Below, piece after piece: positions 1-12,200 of a stretch of 64,000 nt of DNA (positions are counted from its first letter, which is position 1; each line of letters opens with the position of its first letter). The stretch comes from Rhabdornis inornatus (lineage: Eukaryota > Chordata > Aves > Passeriformes > Rhabdornithidae): contig VWZS01002574.1 of the NCBI GenBank assembly GCA_013397075.1, forward strand, positions 1,240,001 to 1,304,000, written 5' to 3'. Under the pieces are notes generated by a model. The model made no database searches and was not told the origin of the DNA. It saw only the letters and a list, made by a program, of their open reading frames with translations. A program made the translations under genes and the position numbers.

Positions 1-1480
1 CCAGCCATATCCTTTCATGACCCCATTCCCAAGGCTTCCCCTGCACCCAAGAACATGTGCATCCCTGACTGGGATTCGGGAGAAACCCACTGACTTATTT
101 GAACCAGATCGAGAGGGTGTGAGTGGATTAGGGGAGAATGTAAAGAGGCTCTGCTCAGGCTGCAGCTGTCCTTCGTATGGGACCCTATGGAAAATGCAAG
201 AGCTGCTGTCTGTTCCTGCCTTTGACCCATCCCAAAAATGATTCAGCTGGAGGCACCCATGGAAACCTCACAGCTCACAGGTCATAGGTACCCGTCATAC
301 TCTCTGCACTGCTCTGACTCCAGAAAATCCTAACCTAACATCATTTCCTAGCATCTGGGAAGCCTGAACCCATATCTATTCCTGCTCTCTGCTTTTTATA
401 AATTAGTTCCCAGCATCAAAATATGTTTTCAGAACTTTCCAAACACTTTATTTATCCGAAGGATCATGCAGGAATAATCAATCCCCTGAGCATCTGGTTT
501 CTTTTGATTTCTTTTCGTTTTTTTTTTCCCCCCCTCTAATCTGGAAACCTGCTGGGGAACCAGCAGGAGACGTGTATGATACTGAGCACTTCATTTATGG
601 GGCTTATTCAGTAAAAGCTCTTCCAAATGCATCCTGCTGGTAGAGGCCAAGCAAGGAGAGAAGGGGAAGGGAAGGAGGCTGGGCAGGGAAGAGATGTTCA
701 TCTGGGATGATGGGCTGAGAACAGGCATGGATGTAGAAGAGAAATTGTGGACATCAAATGTGGCTGAGGATGGGGGTTGTGCACGGGCAGGGAGAAGCTG
801 AAAGGTGAGCACTGGGAGGGACACACAGGCAGAAGGGTGGGGAGGAAATCACTGAGTGATAACAGGGTTTTCCATTACAATCCTGGCACACACTGTGTGG
901 GGTGAAATGATACTTAAAGCATTGGAGACTCCATGGATGGGGCAGGTCCTTGGTCCACAGCAAACGTGGCTGCTCATGCTGGGTGAGCTCATACAATTTT
1001 TCTGCCAAAGTTATACAAAACCAGCTCTATTATGATGACAGCACCTTTTTCAAATTTAGCTGATTTTACTTCGGAAGTGGACTAGGATAAGCCAGGAAAA
1101 TGCCATCATGAATATGGGAAGGGCATCCGTACAGGGCATTTGTTGTTTCAGATGATATAAACATCAGGGGTTATGTTGGTATGATGTTAAAGTCCCTTCT
1201 TGGGACTGTGGGCTGTGGTCTTTCCACCTTGAGAAGACAGAAATGCCTCTTAAAGTCTTGTTCAGATTTTAAGTATCTGACCCAGTGTCACCCCAAACAG
1301 TGGAGCTGCCACACACCCAGCCCTGCTCCAGCACAGGATCCTGCCTCATCCTGTGACATTAATTGGCTGTACTTGGGCTGGATCCATCAGCCCAATGCAT
1401 TTGAAGGTTAAAAAGCAAAAGTCCCATCCACTCTCTCCAGCTCAAGGGCTTTCACCCCGTTTTCTTGGAAGGTCGATCTC
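1..1480. other. non-coding DNA, nothing recognised
   Basis: Mixed-composition single-copy-looking sequence. A pyrimidine-rich tract (T run followed by C run) lies near 517-536, and a purine-rich stretch at about 650-700. Short open frames occur on both strands, but none has a recognisable domain, and frames on opposite strands overlap as expected by chance. I see no gene or repeat here. Confidence 0.5.
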
Positions 1481-1930
1481 GGTGAAATGACTCCCATTCA
1501 GCCGTAAAATAAATACGCGTGTAAATCCACGGGGCACACTTCAGACTTTGAACCGCAGAGCCGGGCAGCCCGGACCGGTGTTTTCACAAGCTCACGATTG
1601 AGCTCTAGCCCTTTGTAAACTTTTGCTGGATTGCCTTGGACGTGGCAGGAGCAAACAGTCTGCCTCAGCAATTGCAAACACGCGGGGAGGCTGCGGCGGC
1701 GGCCGGGGAGCCGTGCATGGCACCGCCAGACACGGGGCCCGTGACTCACGGCCTCCCCCGGCCATAAACCCCGAGGGACCGGCAGGAATTGCATCCTGCC
1801 GGGGCTGGGACCGCGATCGGGGCCTTGGGAGCAGCTCCACCGAGAGGGCATCTGGGCCACGCTGCTGCTCCCCGCGCTGCCTTATTGACCGCTTAAATCC
1901 TCTGCAGATCAAAGCGGGGCTGAGAGTTTC
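1481..1930. promoter_or_regulatory. CpG-island-like block
   Basis: CpG dinucleotides are common here and scarce on either side. The densest part is about 1680-1830, with a CGG-rich stretch near 1690-1710. A perfect AP-1 core, TGACTCA, lies at 1742-1748 inside a near-palindrome (CCG-TGACTCA-CGG, 1739-1751). In birds such islands usually mark promoters or strong regulatory elements. Overlapping open frames exist on both strands (104 aa plus; 106 and 120 aa minus), which is typical of stop-poor GC-rich DNA, and none is recognisable. No start site or downstream exon can be assigned, so a promoter role is inference only. Confidence 0.45.
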
Positions 1931-3130
1931 TTCCTAATGCTGCTTGAACTACACTGACCTTTTCCTCTGGAACCTCTGTTAACTCCTGCCCATTACTCAT
2001 TGTAAACAAAAGGGAGATCCAAAGGGTTTCCAACGGCTGAGATGGATGGGAAATGTTAGGAAGATGGTGAAGGATGCTCAGGCAGATGACATGATTTAGG
2101 GAAGGCAAGGAATTCAGACCCACACGGGCTGGCAGCCCCACTCCCCACTGTGGCACCTTTAACTTTGTCCATGTCTCGTGCAGAAATGGCTTAGAAACTG
2201 TGATGACCTAAATGCTGGAATGGCTCAAATACAAACTTTATAGCTCAGTTGTGGGTCAGACTGGAAGGCGATGCCCAGCCCTGCTGAGCACATGACAGTG
2301 CCCGTGGCGTGGTTTGCAGTTATAGCCAACAAAATCATGCCATCAACAGGAGGGACCTTGAACTCTGGAGCAGCTCTGCTTGGAGCTTTGAGCTTTGAGG
2401 CTTGTCTCTGCTTCCAACACAAATGCTGCACTGCCGTATGGATGCTTGGCACCGCGGTTTATCCTCTCCTTTCATATCTTATCCTCTTTGGGAAGTCCTC
2501 TGGTAATACCTCACATGCTCTTTTCATTGGGAAGACCATGTGTACAGGCTTGCAACGACATTAAACCCCATCATGGCCCATTACTCTTGTAGTAAAAATG
2601 TCTCTTTTCACGTAACGCATCAGAAATATCTGATTAAAGTTCAGGGATGTTTCTGCGCAGGCTGCAGAGGGGAGGAACAACAATGCACCCAGCTCCCCAC
2701 ACGAATCTGTGGTCATCCTGCAGCATGGAGGTGACAGCTGCTGATGGACAGCAGCCACAGCCATTCCTGGACTAGGACTCAGATGCTCCTGAGCCCTTCC
2801 TAGTGGTCAGAAAATAACAGACAGTGAGACGGGTTTTGTGTGCTATGGCTTCTCAGGTTCATACGCAGGAATGTGACTTATCTGACAGTTCAGATCATTC
2901 TTCACCCTCTCTAGTGAACTGATGTCGAGCTGAGCCTGGCAAGCCAGGCTCCTGCCTGCTTGCCCTGCATGCAATCGAAGTTTTGATGCAAGTGGACTGG
3001 GGGTGACCTCCTGGAGCAAGCATCCTTCTCCTGGCCACCTCCAGGAGAGGGTTTGGATTTAGGCAGGCCTTGTCTTTCCCTGGCCATACCCCCACCCACT
3101 GCTGGGCCGGGCTCTTTATCTGCCCTGCCT
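1931..3130. other. non-coding DNA, nothing recognised
   Basis: Ordinary sequence between two CpG-rich stretches. The 248-aa minus-strand open frame crossing 2895-3641 is serine-, arginine- and proline-rich with no recognisable domain, and overlapping frames on the other strand are equally open. Confidence 0.45.
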
Positions 3131-4115
3131 GGAAACAAAGGCGCGGGTGTGACCTGGTACCAGCGATGGCGAGTGATAACGCGGAGCCGCTCCCCCCGCT
3201 CTCACTCGCCACCGGCCGAGTGGCACTGGCCGCGCACGCTGCCTCCGCCGGGCCCCTCGTGGACAAAATCAATTCATCTCTGACTTTACCCCGTTCCCTC
3301 CCTGTAGCATCCTGGCCCTTGGCCCAGGAATTTCCCCCTGGCTGCCCATGGAGTCTGCTGGAAACCCTCAGGAGAGTGCTTTTGAAACATCTCCGCCTGG
3401 GCAACCTCAGGGCTGTGGGGATTTTTGGCATTAGTGCCTGGGGATTTAGGTGATTTGGGAGCCACAGTTGCTGGTCTGGTACAGTGGGAAGGAGAAGATT
3501 CGCTGTGCGAGGCTGGCTAGTTCGGTAACTCCTTCCTGTTGTGGCTTGTTTTAATGGAGCTACACGCATGGGATAGGGAAGGAGAATAGGGAGAATGACC
3601 ATCCCACCGTGCTGCCCTGAAGTGAGAGGGTTTGGGATCATTCAGCACTGCAACTGCCCCCTGTGAGCTTCTGCGGTGCCATTTATGGGGGGAAACTAAA
3701 ATTGCTGCTGCAGTTTCACCAAGTCGGGAGCAAGACGGATGAAACTCATAAACGCGAAAAGCAAAAGCCCGATTTTGCTTTGGGAAGCCCAGGTTTTGCA
3801 GGGAACAGGGAGAATTCAGCTTTCTCCCGAGGATTTGGGGTTTGTGTCTGTCGGGCACACAGTGACCTCTGCCGTCCTTCCCCCCAGCAGACCCCAACCC
3901 GGCAGGGGACGGATGGACACGCGTTTTGTGGGGAGTAGGAGCGGGGATTGTTGGCTGGTCAGTCTGCACGCTCGCCCCAGCCATTCTGTAGTGCCATCTT
4001 CAGGCAAAGCCTCACTACTGCTGAGATCAAAGCGCCGAGCGTGGCAGCAGCCCGGCAGCCCCTGCCTCCCTCTGCCCTGCCCAGGGAAGGGCTTTGGGGT
4101 CCGCACAGGACAGTG
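3131..4115. promoter_or_regulatory. CpG-enriched stretch with a compact core at 3140-3265
   Basis: CpGs cluster tightly at 3140-3265 and recur at lower density through about 4110, for example around 3680-3780 and 3890-4045. The two clusters are separated by ordinary sequence, so this is weaker than the blocks at 1.5 or 21.7 kb. It could be a CpG-rich enhancer, an eroded island, or simply a GC-rich segment. No exon is recognisable beside it. Confidence 0.3.
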
Positions 4116-5990
4116 GTCAAGGTCAGCAGGGACTTTCAAAGTGATGGGCATAATATTTCTTGCTTGAGATTAGACGAGAATTTTTCCAGGAGCTGGAGCC
4201 CCCAGCGAGCTGGAAGCTGGAGTAATGTCAGTATTATTTCTGAATAAGAGACTCAGCAACAAAAGCTGCCTTCGGGGTCCTGTTTAGAAAGGGGGTGGCA
4301 GTCAGGACTGAGGATTCCCACTCTGCTGCCTCCATTCTGCTGAGTGGGATCCAAGGGCGGGATGGGGGCTTGGAGGGGATGCAGCCCTGCACTGGCTCAA
4401 GGACAGCAGCCCTGGCACTTCAATCCCTGGAACACTTTATTGCACCTCACTTTGCTCAGACTGGTCCCAGGAATATTTGCTGCTGTGCTTTAGTGCTGCA
4501 GATCTGGCTACACAGCCTGGATGGCCGGGAATGATCTCTGCTCCCTCAGGGACCTCCGAGGTCCTGGGGCAGGCTGGGGTTATGTGGAGCAGCCACACAA
4601 CAACCTGGCAGGCACATGCTGGGAGCAGCATCCCCGCTGTGCATGAAAGCAGCACACGGAGCTGAAGATTCCACCCGGATCCGGAGCTTGCAGCAACTCC
4701 TGGGAGGCTCCCCAAAGTTTCCAGGGCTCTGGTGTGCTCATGTCTTAAAGCTGTGACCAGTTTTGCTGGCTCAGGGATGCAGGATAAGGAAGGCTCCAGC
4801 CTGCCCTGCCTGCTGCACACATCTGGCACAGACATGGAGCCGATCCTGCAAACTGCCGCTCGTGTTCCTCTTCCGCCCGAGGATTTTTCAAAGACCAGGC
4901 TTCCTACAGCTGATTTACAGCGCTTTTTAGAGCAAAGGGGCGATTCCAGAGAAGCCACCAATTATGTTGATGAAGAGCCTGACAGTAAACAGTGTCTTTT
5001 CTCCCTCTAAAAGAAAAAGACATGGAGGGAATTCAGCATCTTCCCAACATCAAAGCTAATAACAGAAGTGAAGTGAGACTCTGACCTTTAACAGCCTGCC
5101 TGTTAGTGTGGATTATATCATGTCAGCAGCCATCTGCAATATAAACTCTACCTGGCTTTGATGAGACCTCTTATAGACCTTTAAAGGGGTGGAAATACTG
5201 CACAGCTTTCTGCAGAGAGGAAACCACTGGAATACCAAGGCTTTAGCTCTGCGGCACAGGGGATGAGGGTGTCCTGCCAGACTGCTGGATCATCAGGGCT
5301 GCTGGGATCCTCACACAAATCTGTCTGGGATGCTGGAGCCAGAATGGGTCGTGGCTATGCCTGCTAGTCCCAAGTTTTTGGCCTCTATTTGGAGTTTTTG
5401 GGCCTCTATCACCTCCTGGGCCTTTTCCTGAGAGCAGAATGAGGTTGTGTCCCTGGTCTCATAGGGAGAGATTGGATATCTGGAGACTGTAAGGCTTTGT
5501 CAACTCTCTTGACAAATAAGTCTGTTTGTCAGCCAGCAGCCTTCATCCCAATTTTGTTTTAGTATTTCTTTTCTTTCCACCCAAAATGCCATCCTTCAGA
5601 TGCTTTGGGGATGGACAGGCACCTGAGATTCAGCATCCATCTCCCTGCAGTGTTGTCTCTGAATCCATCAGGTGCTGCAGTAAACCTCGAGTCCAAACCT
5701 GCATTTGCCCCCACCCTGTTTTTTCTGGGCACTGATTTGTGATCCTGGCAGCACAGGGCTCAGTGATGGGGCATCCTGGCACTGCTCTAGTGCAGTAAAC
5801 AGGGTGTAAAATGTCTGAATTGAAGCTTGGGGGCACATAAAGGCAGGGATTGCAGGAGATGGTGGCAGGAACTTTCCTTCCACACAGAAGCATCTCAGTG
5901 CATTGGAAGGTGATAGCCATTGCTCCCCAAAGAGGATCCAGAAATAGCAGGTCTGATGGAGCCACAGAACATCACTGAGATGATCTAATT
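4116..5990. other. non-coding DNA, nothing recognised except a short duplication
   Basis: Mixed-composition DNA with no recognised gene. The open frames here (174 aa minus at 4437-4961 and 111 aa minus at 5630-5965) have no domain that I recognise. A 20-bp tandem duplication lies at 5373-5412. Confidence 0.45.
5373..5412. repeat. 20-bp tandem duplication, two copies
   Basis: The phrase 'agtttttggcctctat' occurs twice with a period of 20 bp, with small differences at the end of each copy. It looks like a simple local slippage duplication. Confidence 0.7.
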
Positions 5991-6239
5991 TCCTAACATG
6001 TTGAAATATCTCATCAACTTCTCAGGGGACTTATCCCTAGAAAGGAAGTTTTCTTAGCCATATCAGGAAGAAAAGAAAAATGGAGGAATGAAAAAAGTCA
6101 TCATTACTCTGACACCTGGAGATAACATTCAAAGCTAACTGTTGGGTAGGATAACTCTGCTCCTAAACAAAGCTGATTTATTGGGAAAACTCATCCTTTT
6201 ACAGTCCATAAGTTAAGGGCTCAGACTCTGTGCACAGAG

Positions 6240-6720
6240 GTGCTTCAGTCATCAAGGAACATGGTAATAATGTTTTATGGAAATGTCTAAGACTTCCTCT
6301 CCCAGAGCCCTGGCCATTGCTGTTATGAAATACACAATGCTTTAGCATCTCAAAGTCCTACACATTGAGCCATAAAGACAAACATGAGTGATCTTGTATC
6401 TTCTGGGGCTTTATGGCGTTATAAAATATGTTTTATGTTCCAATCAGCAGTGACAATTTATGAACAGAGAGGCTTGAAAAGATGTAACATAGGACTATGT
6501 ATTTTAATACAGTTTGAGAGAACTGTAATGCCTTGAATGACATTTGCTCTCAGCACACACGGAAAATGAATAGTAATGCAGAGGAGATTGATGGTTTATT
6601 TCATCACGAAGGGTCTTCTGTGCAAAGAGTTTTATGAATGTTATAGACAATAACTAGTTGGCTTAAGGAAGAGGATTTATTGGCCGTGTGGCCACCTTCT
6701 CCTGGAGTGCTCACATTTTC
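6240..6720. promoter_or_regulatory. AT-rich candidate conserved non-coding element
   Basis: This AT-rich, non-repetitive stretch lies inside a longer AT-rich zone (about 5990-7060). It has several octamer-like and homeodomain-like words and few isolated CpGs, and its reading frames are broken. The composition resembles vertebrate developmental enhancers. Conservation cannot be tested here, so the call rests on texture alone. Confidence 0.22.
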
Positions 6721-7060
6721 TCAGTGTCTTGTTTGCGAAATTTGTTAGCACCACTTCCAGGAGGTTTGGTTTTTTTCCCCTGCCTGTAAGTATTCAAATT
6801 AGAGCTGGAGATAGACACCAACCATTTTTATTAATGTTTCATTTTATTTACACAATGTATCAGTTATAAGAAGGTATTATGGAGTAACAGTAAAATGATG
6901 TATTTTACATGCAACTCCTCTGGGGAATGAAAATAAAGCTGCTCAGAAGTGGAAGCAATGCAGGCATCAGAAAAGAGTTAGAACATGCTCTTTATGGAGC
7001 ATTGGTCATATTTAAACATCCTGTTCTTAAGATTATGCTGAGAATTTATTGCTAGCACTG

Positions 7061-8020
7061 GATTTTTCTGAGTTCAGCATATTCTGGTAAAAAAACCCTC
7101 AACTCTTTTGTTGTAATTCATTTTGGTTATGCATTGCTGCAAAGGATGATGTCCAAAAGGACGTGCAGGCTGGCAGTGGTTTGGGGGATTGGCTCTGCCT
7201 TGGAAAGCAGCTGTGGAGCCTGCAGTGACCAGCCTGTGCTTCTGCTCCTGTGCCCAAAATCTGGGATTTTTTACCCACATGTGGGGAAATTTTTCTGTCT
7301 CACACCCGCTCATCTTTGTCCTGCCATTTAATTGTGCCCAAATCACCAGCCAACACCATATCCAAGAGTCCTGAAGACATCACCAGTCTCGTATTAAATT
7401 GCATCCTTTAGCAGGGAAAATTTGAAAAATGTGTTTCTTTAACGCCTCCTTGTGAGAAAGCAGGGAGAAAGATGACTGCATGGAGCTTTTGGGGATCCTC
7501 TGAAAGGAGCAGATGGATTTGTGGAATGCTGGGCAACACAGATATAAATTTTTAGTCTGCAGTGGAGCAGAGGAGAAGGTGATTGGTTTCCATGCAGGAG
7601 GGAGGGTTTGGATGCTTGTGGGCCGTTGCATGGGCAGGGATGGAGGGAGCAGTGTGGCTTTTATCTCCTCCTCCCGCTGTTGGAGCAACAAGCCAAGGAT
7701 GGCCAGGACCTGCCCCATCACAGACCAGCCCTGGTTGTCACCTCTGGTGCATTTATGTGAAACTTCCAGCACCAATTGCAGACTGATTCTTCCAAATCAG
7801 TGGAAATTGTGTCAGGAGTCAATGAAGAGAATCCCAGCCCTGTGGTAAGGGCAGCATCTCAGGCACTGAGGGATTTTAGACAACAATGGGCTGGATCAAC
7901 AACATCTCCACAGGAGAAAGGTGTCCATGAAACACTGAAGGGTTGAGATGTCACAGTGAGACTCTGGTGTCCCCTCAAGGCAATGCCAGAGGTGAACATT
8001 TCACTCCTTAATGTCCCCCT
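7061..8020. other. non-coding DNA, nothing recognised
   Basis: More GC-rich spacer with overlapping chance frames on both strands (131 aa minus at 7380-7775, 111 aa plus at 7513-7848). No domain, repeat family or RNA gene is recognisable. Confidence 0.45.
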
Positions 8021-8029
8021 CATTGTACC

Positions 8030-8400
8030 TTCTGATTTATTTTTATTCTCAGAGTTTTATTAGTGCTGTTGACTCTCCTGTGATTAGTACCTACCCCTCC
8101 ACAATAATTAAGCATTAGCTAATATCTGCTTTTTGAAAACCATAACAGAGCTTTATTATTGGGCAGGAAAAGGTTTCATTGATTTAGAAGACAGCTCAGG
8201 TGGTAATTTCCATGCCACCTTAAAAATCACTGCAAAGTGGTCTCTAGAAGGTAATAAACAAGATGCAAAATCACCGTGATAACATAAATCACCTTAAACT
8301 CACTTGATAAGGACCATGCCATGGATTCATCCAAGGGAATTGGTTTGTAATGCAGTATCAATGTCCCATTATTTTAAAGTGTTACTAGAGTAAAATGGAA
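8030..8400. promoter_or_regulatory. AT-rich candidate conserved non-coding element
   Basis: AT-rich unique sequence with an ATAATTAAGCATTAGC-type homeodomain cluster near 8102-8120 and further TTATTATT and TAATAAAC words. The frames are broken. It is an enhancer-like texture with no direct evidence of function. Confidence 0.22.
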
Positions 8401-11400
8401 AATGGGATTCCTTATAGGATATATGGGATTTTATTAAGCTCTTGTGTGTGGGAATGCACGGGTGGATGTAGCAGTGATGACATCTGCCAAGAGTGATCAG
8501 TTTGTCCTTTCAAACCTCTGTCACCTGAGTCCCCCCATACAACAGCTTGTCCTTAAAACCAGGGCAGGAGAAGCTGAACCAGAGAAAATAATCCTGAACA
8601 ACACCCTTGTGGCTGCAGAGCCCAGCACTGACAGGGAAAGGGCTGTGGGAGCATCTCCTGTGCTGCTGCCTGCCTTGGGTGCTCACAGGGCAGCCCCAGC
8701 TCCTGGCATGTCATGAGGAGTTAGGGGCAGAGGAGATGGATTAGGCCCTTCTGGCTGGCATGCCATGAATTATGTGTTAGCTCTATATCCAGCCATTCAT
8801 TAGAGATTTACCAGCTGCTTTTTTACCTAAATATTTGCTTAAAACCCTCAGCATATTTCATTCCATAGATTATTTTTTCCTACTAGTTATGAATCAGGGC
8901 TAAAAGCGTTTTAGAAAGAAAACACACTTTGCTGAAGTCAAAATCCATGAGAAATTTAAGACTAGTTGGAAATAGGAAGGGGGTTGTTCCAAATTTTGAT
9001 GGGGACCAGTGACTGACCAGAGTTGGCTGGGACAGATACAGATGGAGTAGAGATGAGCTCAATTCTGCAATTTTCAGACTCTTCTATTCCAGCGCAATCA
9101 GTAAGAAAATTTTTAATTATGATTTTTATTTTCACTGTGTAATTTTTTTCTTTTCAGTGGTCTAGCTAATTTTTCTGCCACTCCTCCACAAGGATTTAGT
9201 AAATTTTGCTGTCAATCTGGGAACCCTTCTCCAGCAGCATTGGAGCTGATGCCCATCTTTCCTTGAGAAGGCTCTGTCGAAGGCAGTTGCATTGACCCTA
9301 ATTGTGGTTGGAAACACTGTAATCAAGGATATGGGAAGGCTGCTCCATTTTATATGTCTGTTTAATTTTGTTTCTGTTATAAAGTCAAAATTTCAAACTT
9401 GCACTGAAGTTCTTAATTCTGCCCAGTAGCTGCACACAAAACTTCTAAGAGGTTGAAAAACCTGTGCATCTGTCTCAACTCTCCTTGGAAATTTCTGAAC
9501 AGAGCAAAGTTTGCAGCAATGTTTAATTTAATCTGATTTTAAATTATTTCAGGATAATTGGATAAGTAAATAATTTTAGAAGTTTTTCGTTTTAGTATTG
9601 AATTTTTAGCCTGAATTTTTATACTGTTTCTACAGATTGAGAAGAAATTAAGACAACTCAGAGAAACTCCAGATTCCCAATAAAAACATCCAGAATTTGC
9701 ATCTAAAGTCAGGGCTGGTTTCCAGACTCGGTGAGGAACCAGACTTTCCTCTCATTTAAGTCAACATAACCATCAGGCAATGAACCTGGATGAATTAATT
9801 TGTGGAGCAAAGCCAATGCTCCTCCCAGTAAGGAAACTGGTACCAGCGTGTGCTGCAGGAGATTTCCCAGCTCAAACCAACTGCAAATCTGCTCTAAGTG
9901 ATTTTTTTTTCTTACAGGTCCTTAATCCACTGAGTCAAAGCTTTACAGTGAACAGAGTACTGAGCAGGACAGACCAGCACTTCAGATTGCAGCTGCTAAA
10001 GGCAGTCATCCCACTCATCTCAGTGTTTGAAATAAATCCTTACATGGGGATCTTAAAGAGCTGGACTAACTCCCCAAAGCATTAATGGGTGTTAAGTGGT
10101 GTGCTGAGATAAGAGTACATCCCATTGTTAGGAGTGACCGATAGAGCTCAGGGGTCAAGTGAAATTGGGCTTATCTGCTGGCAATTCAGCCTTTTTTCTT
10201 CCTGTGTTTGCTGTCTAGAATTTTCTTCTGTGGGAGGAAAAAAAAAAGGAAAAGGAAAGTGTAAAGCAGCCCATATTTTAATCAGGAGTCAAGAGGAAGA
10301 TTCTTCAGGGCAGATGAAAGACAGACACAGCACTTTGTGTGGAAAAGGCAGGAGATGCCTTCCCTGCATGGTGAAATCCTTGGGATCATCCAATATTCCA
10401 GGGGAGGCAGAGCTCCTTTCATGAAGGCAGCAGTGCAGGAGAAATCCTTTTTCCATTAAACACGAGCAAACAGAAGTCTCCTCATTACTTTCTTTGGTGC
10501 ACAAGAGCTAGCACCTGAACCTGCCAACTTCCCTGGGGCCTCCTGGATGGCTGAACCTCCTAAGGATGCTGTGGTTAGTCTGGATGTGGCTTCAGCTCTG
10601 GAAAAGCAAGGACAGCGCAGCAATCTGGAGAAAAGATCCACTTTTCCACACTTTGCTGGACTTAGAGGGTTTTGTAGCTGTAGCCAATGTGTTTTGGAGT
10701 CAACTGGGTGGGATCAAGTCCGTGGTTCTGGAATGGACTTGCTGTTCTTGGCACAGCAAAGTCCATTCTTGCCACCTGGGATATTGGCCCAAGGTTTGAT
10801 TAAAAGGTTGATGTATCCAGGGAGAGATGACATTCTTATGTACTGGGATAGATCCCAGCATATCCATTTCATGGGGCTGGCTTTCAGAGTGGGCAGTGGG
10901 AATGGTCTGGGTCTGCCTTACCCAAGAGCACCTTCCCTGCTGGTACAGGAGCACCTTGTCACTGAGGTGACATCACAAGAAAGACCCATTAAAAACAAAT
11001 ATCTGTAATTTCTGCTTTTGTGGAAACGGACTAGCTGCTTTTTTTTTAAATGAGGAACCTGAAATCATAAGTGAAACCAGCAGCTGAACTCTTTATTGTG
11101 GCTCTCATAACAAAAGTTCTCATGAAGGGTTTTGATCACTGTGAAATGGTTCAGACTGCTGGGCTGCACACAAACTCTTTTAAATAATCCTCCCTGGTTT
11201 CCCAATCTTTGCAATCTTTCTGAAGCCTAAATCAGCATTTAGCTGGCTGGGCAAATTCCCAGTCCCACTGAGGTCAAGAGATGCTGTGCACTCACCTGCA
11301 GCAGTACCAAGATCTCACCTCCCTGTATTCTGTTTCCTCTGCTGGCTGCCAAACCAGGAGGTTCCTAGATTTGTCAGGACCACAGAAATGCATTTTAACA

Positions 11401-11800
11401 TGATTGGTGCAATTCCACACTACCAGAGCTGAGTTTTGAGGTGTAAATGCAACCCTCTGAGCTCTTGACTCTGACCCATTTTCTGCCTAGAGCACAGTGG
11501 GAAGGCAACAGCTCCATCCTTCCCTCACTGGAATCAGATAGATCCCTATAAAATATTATTGGAAGGCTAGAACAGTTAAATGTGTTCTTCCCTGTGCATT
11601 AAAATACAATATCCATATACAGTGGTGAAGAACAGGTCTCTCCAACACAGTGTGTTAAAACAATTTGTTTATAAATCTGAAGGAGCCCAGGATTTCCCTG
11701 CATGTCTCTGATTTCAGCAGTGAGTGAACCCTGGAGTGTTGCAAAGCTGGGTAGGGAGGCTTTTACTGAGCTATCAAGTCTGAGAGCAGGAATAAAAATG
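8401..11800. other. non-coding DNA, nothing recognised
   Basis: AT-rich (8750-9700) and mixed (9700-11800) sequence. Open frames at 9780-10085 (+) and 10547-11008 (+, ATG start, 153 aa) have no domain I recognise and no convincing splice or promoter context. They match the chance rate for this window. No transposon ends are recognisable. Confidence 0.4.
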
Positions 11801-11819
11801 TATATTTTCCTTCCTTCTG

Positions 11820-12200
11820 ATTAATAGTTCCAGTCAACATCAGCTAACTTATTCCTATTGACAGATCTATGAAATACTTGCAGAATCAACAGCCATAAAG
11901 TGGGTGGCAAAGCACTGGCACCGTAAAGCTGTAACGTCCGTGTCTATTGCAATCAAGGCTTTTAAAACCTAATTACTTCTAGGTGACATCAGTCATATAT
12001 TTTCGTGTGAAATTACCGTGGCATGCAAGTGCCCAGCAAAATAAAAGAAAACAAATGATGTCCTATAATAACAGAGAAGTGAACTGTCATTTTTAATCTG
12101 GCATGAAAGCTCCAACTGATGAACCTTAATACAACTTGTTAAAACACCTAACAAGTGAGGAAGTGATTAAGTATTGTCCTTTTGCCTCTGGGAAATGGGA
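11820..12200. promoter_or_regulatory. candidate conserved non-coding element
   Basis: AT-rich non-coding sequence that keeps scattered CpGs (around 11923-12015), unlike its CpG-poor surroundings. It has dense words of the kind bound by homeodomain, SOX and bZIP factors, such as CTAATTAC near 11970 and GGTGACATCAG near 11982. All frames are broken. Retained CpGs in AT-rich DNA fit purifying selection on a non-coding element but do not prove it. Confidence 0.3.

Noticed and set aside
10547..11008. 153-codon ATG-initiated frame as a gene
   Set aside because: No recognisable family, no promoter or splice context, and an overlapping frame is present on the other strand. Frames of this length are common here by chance.
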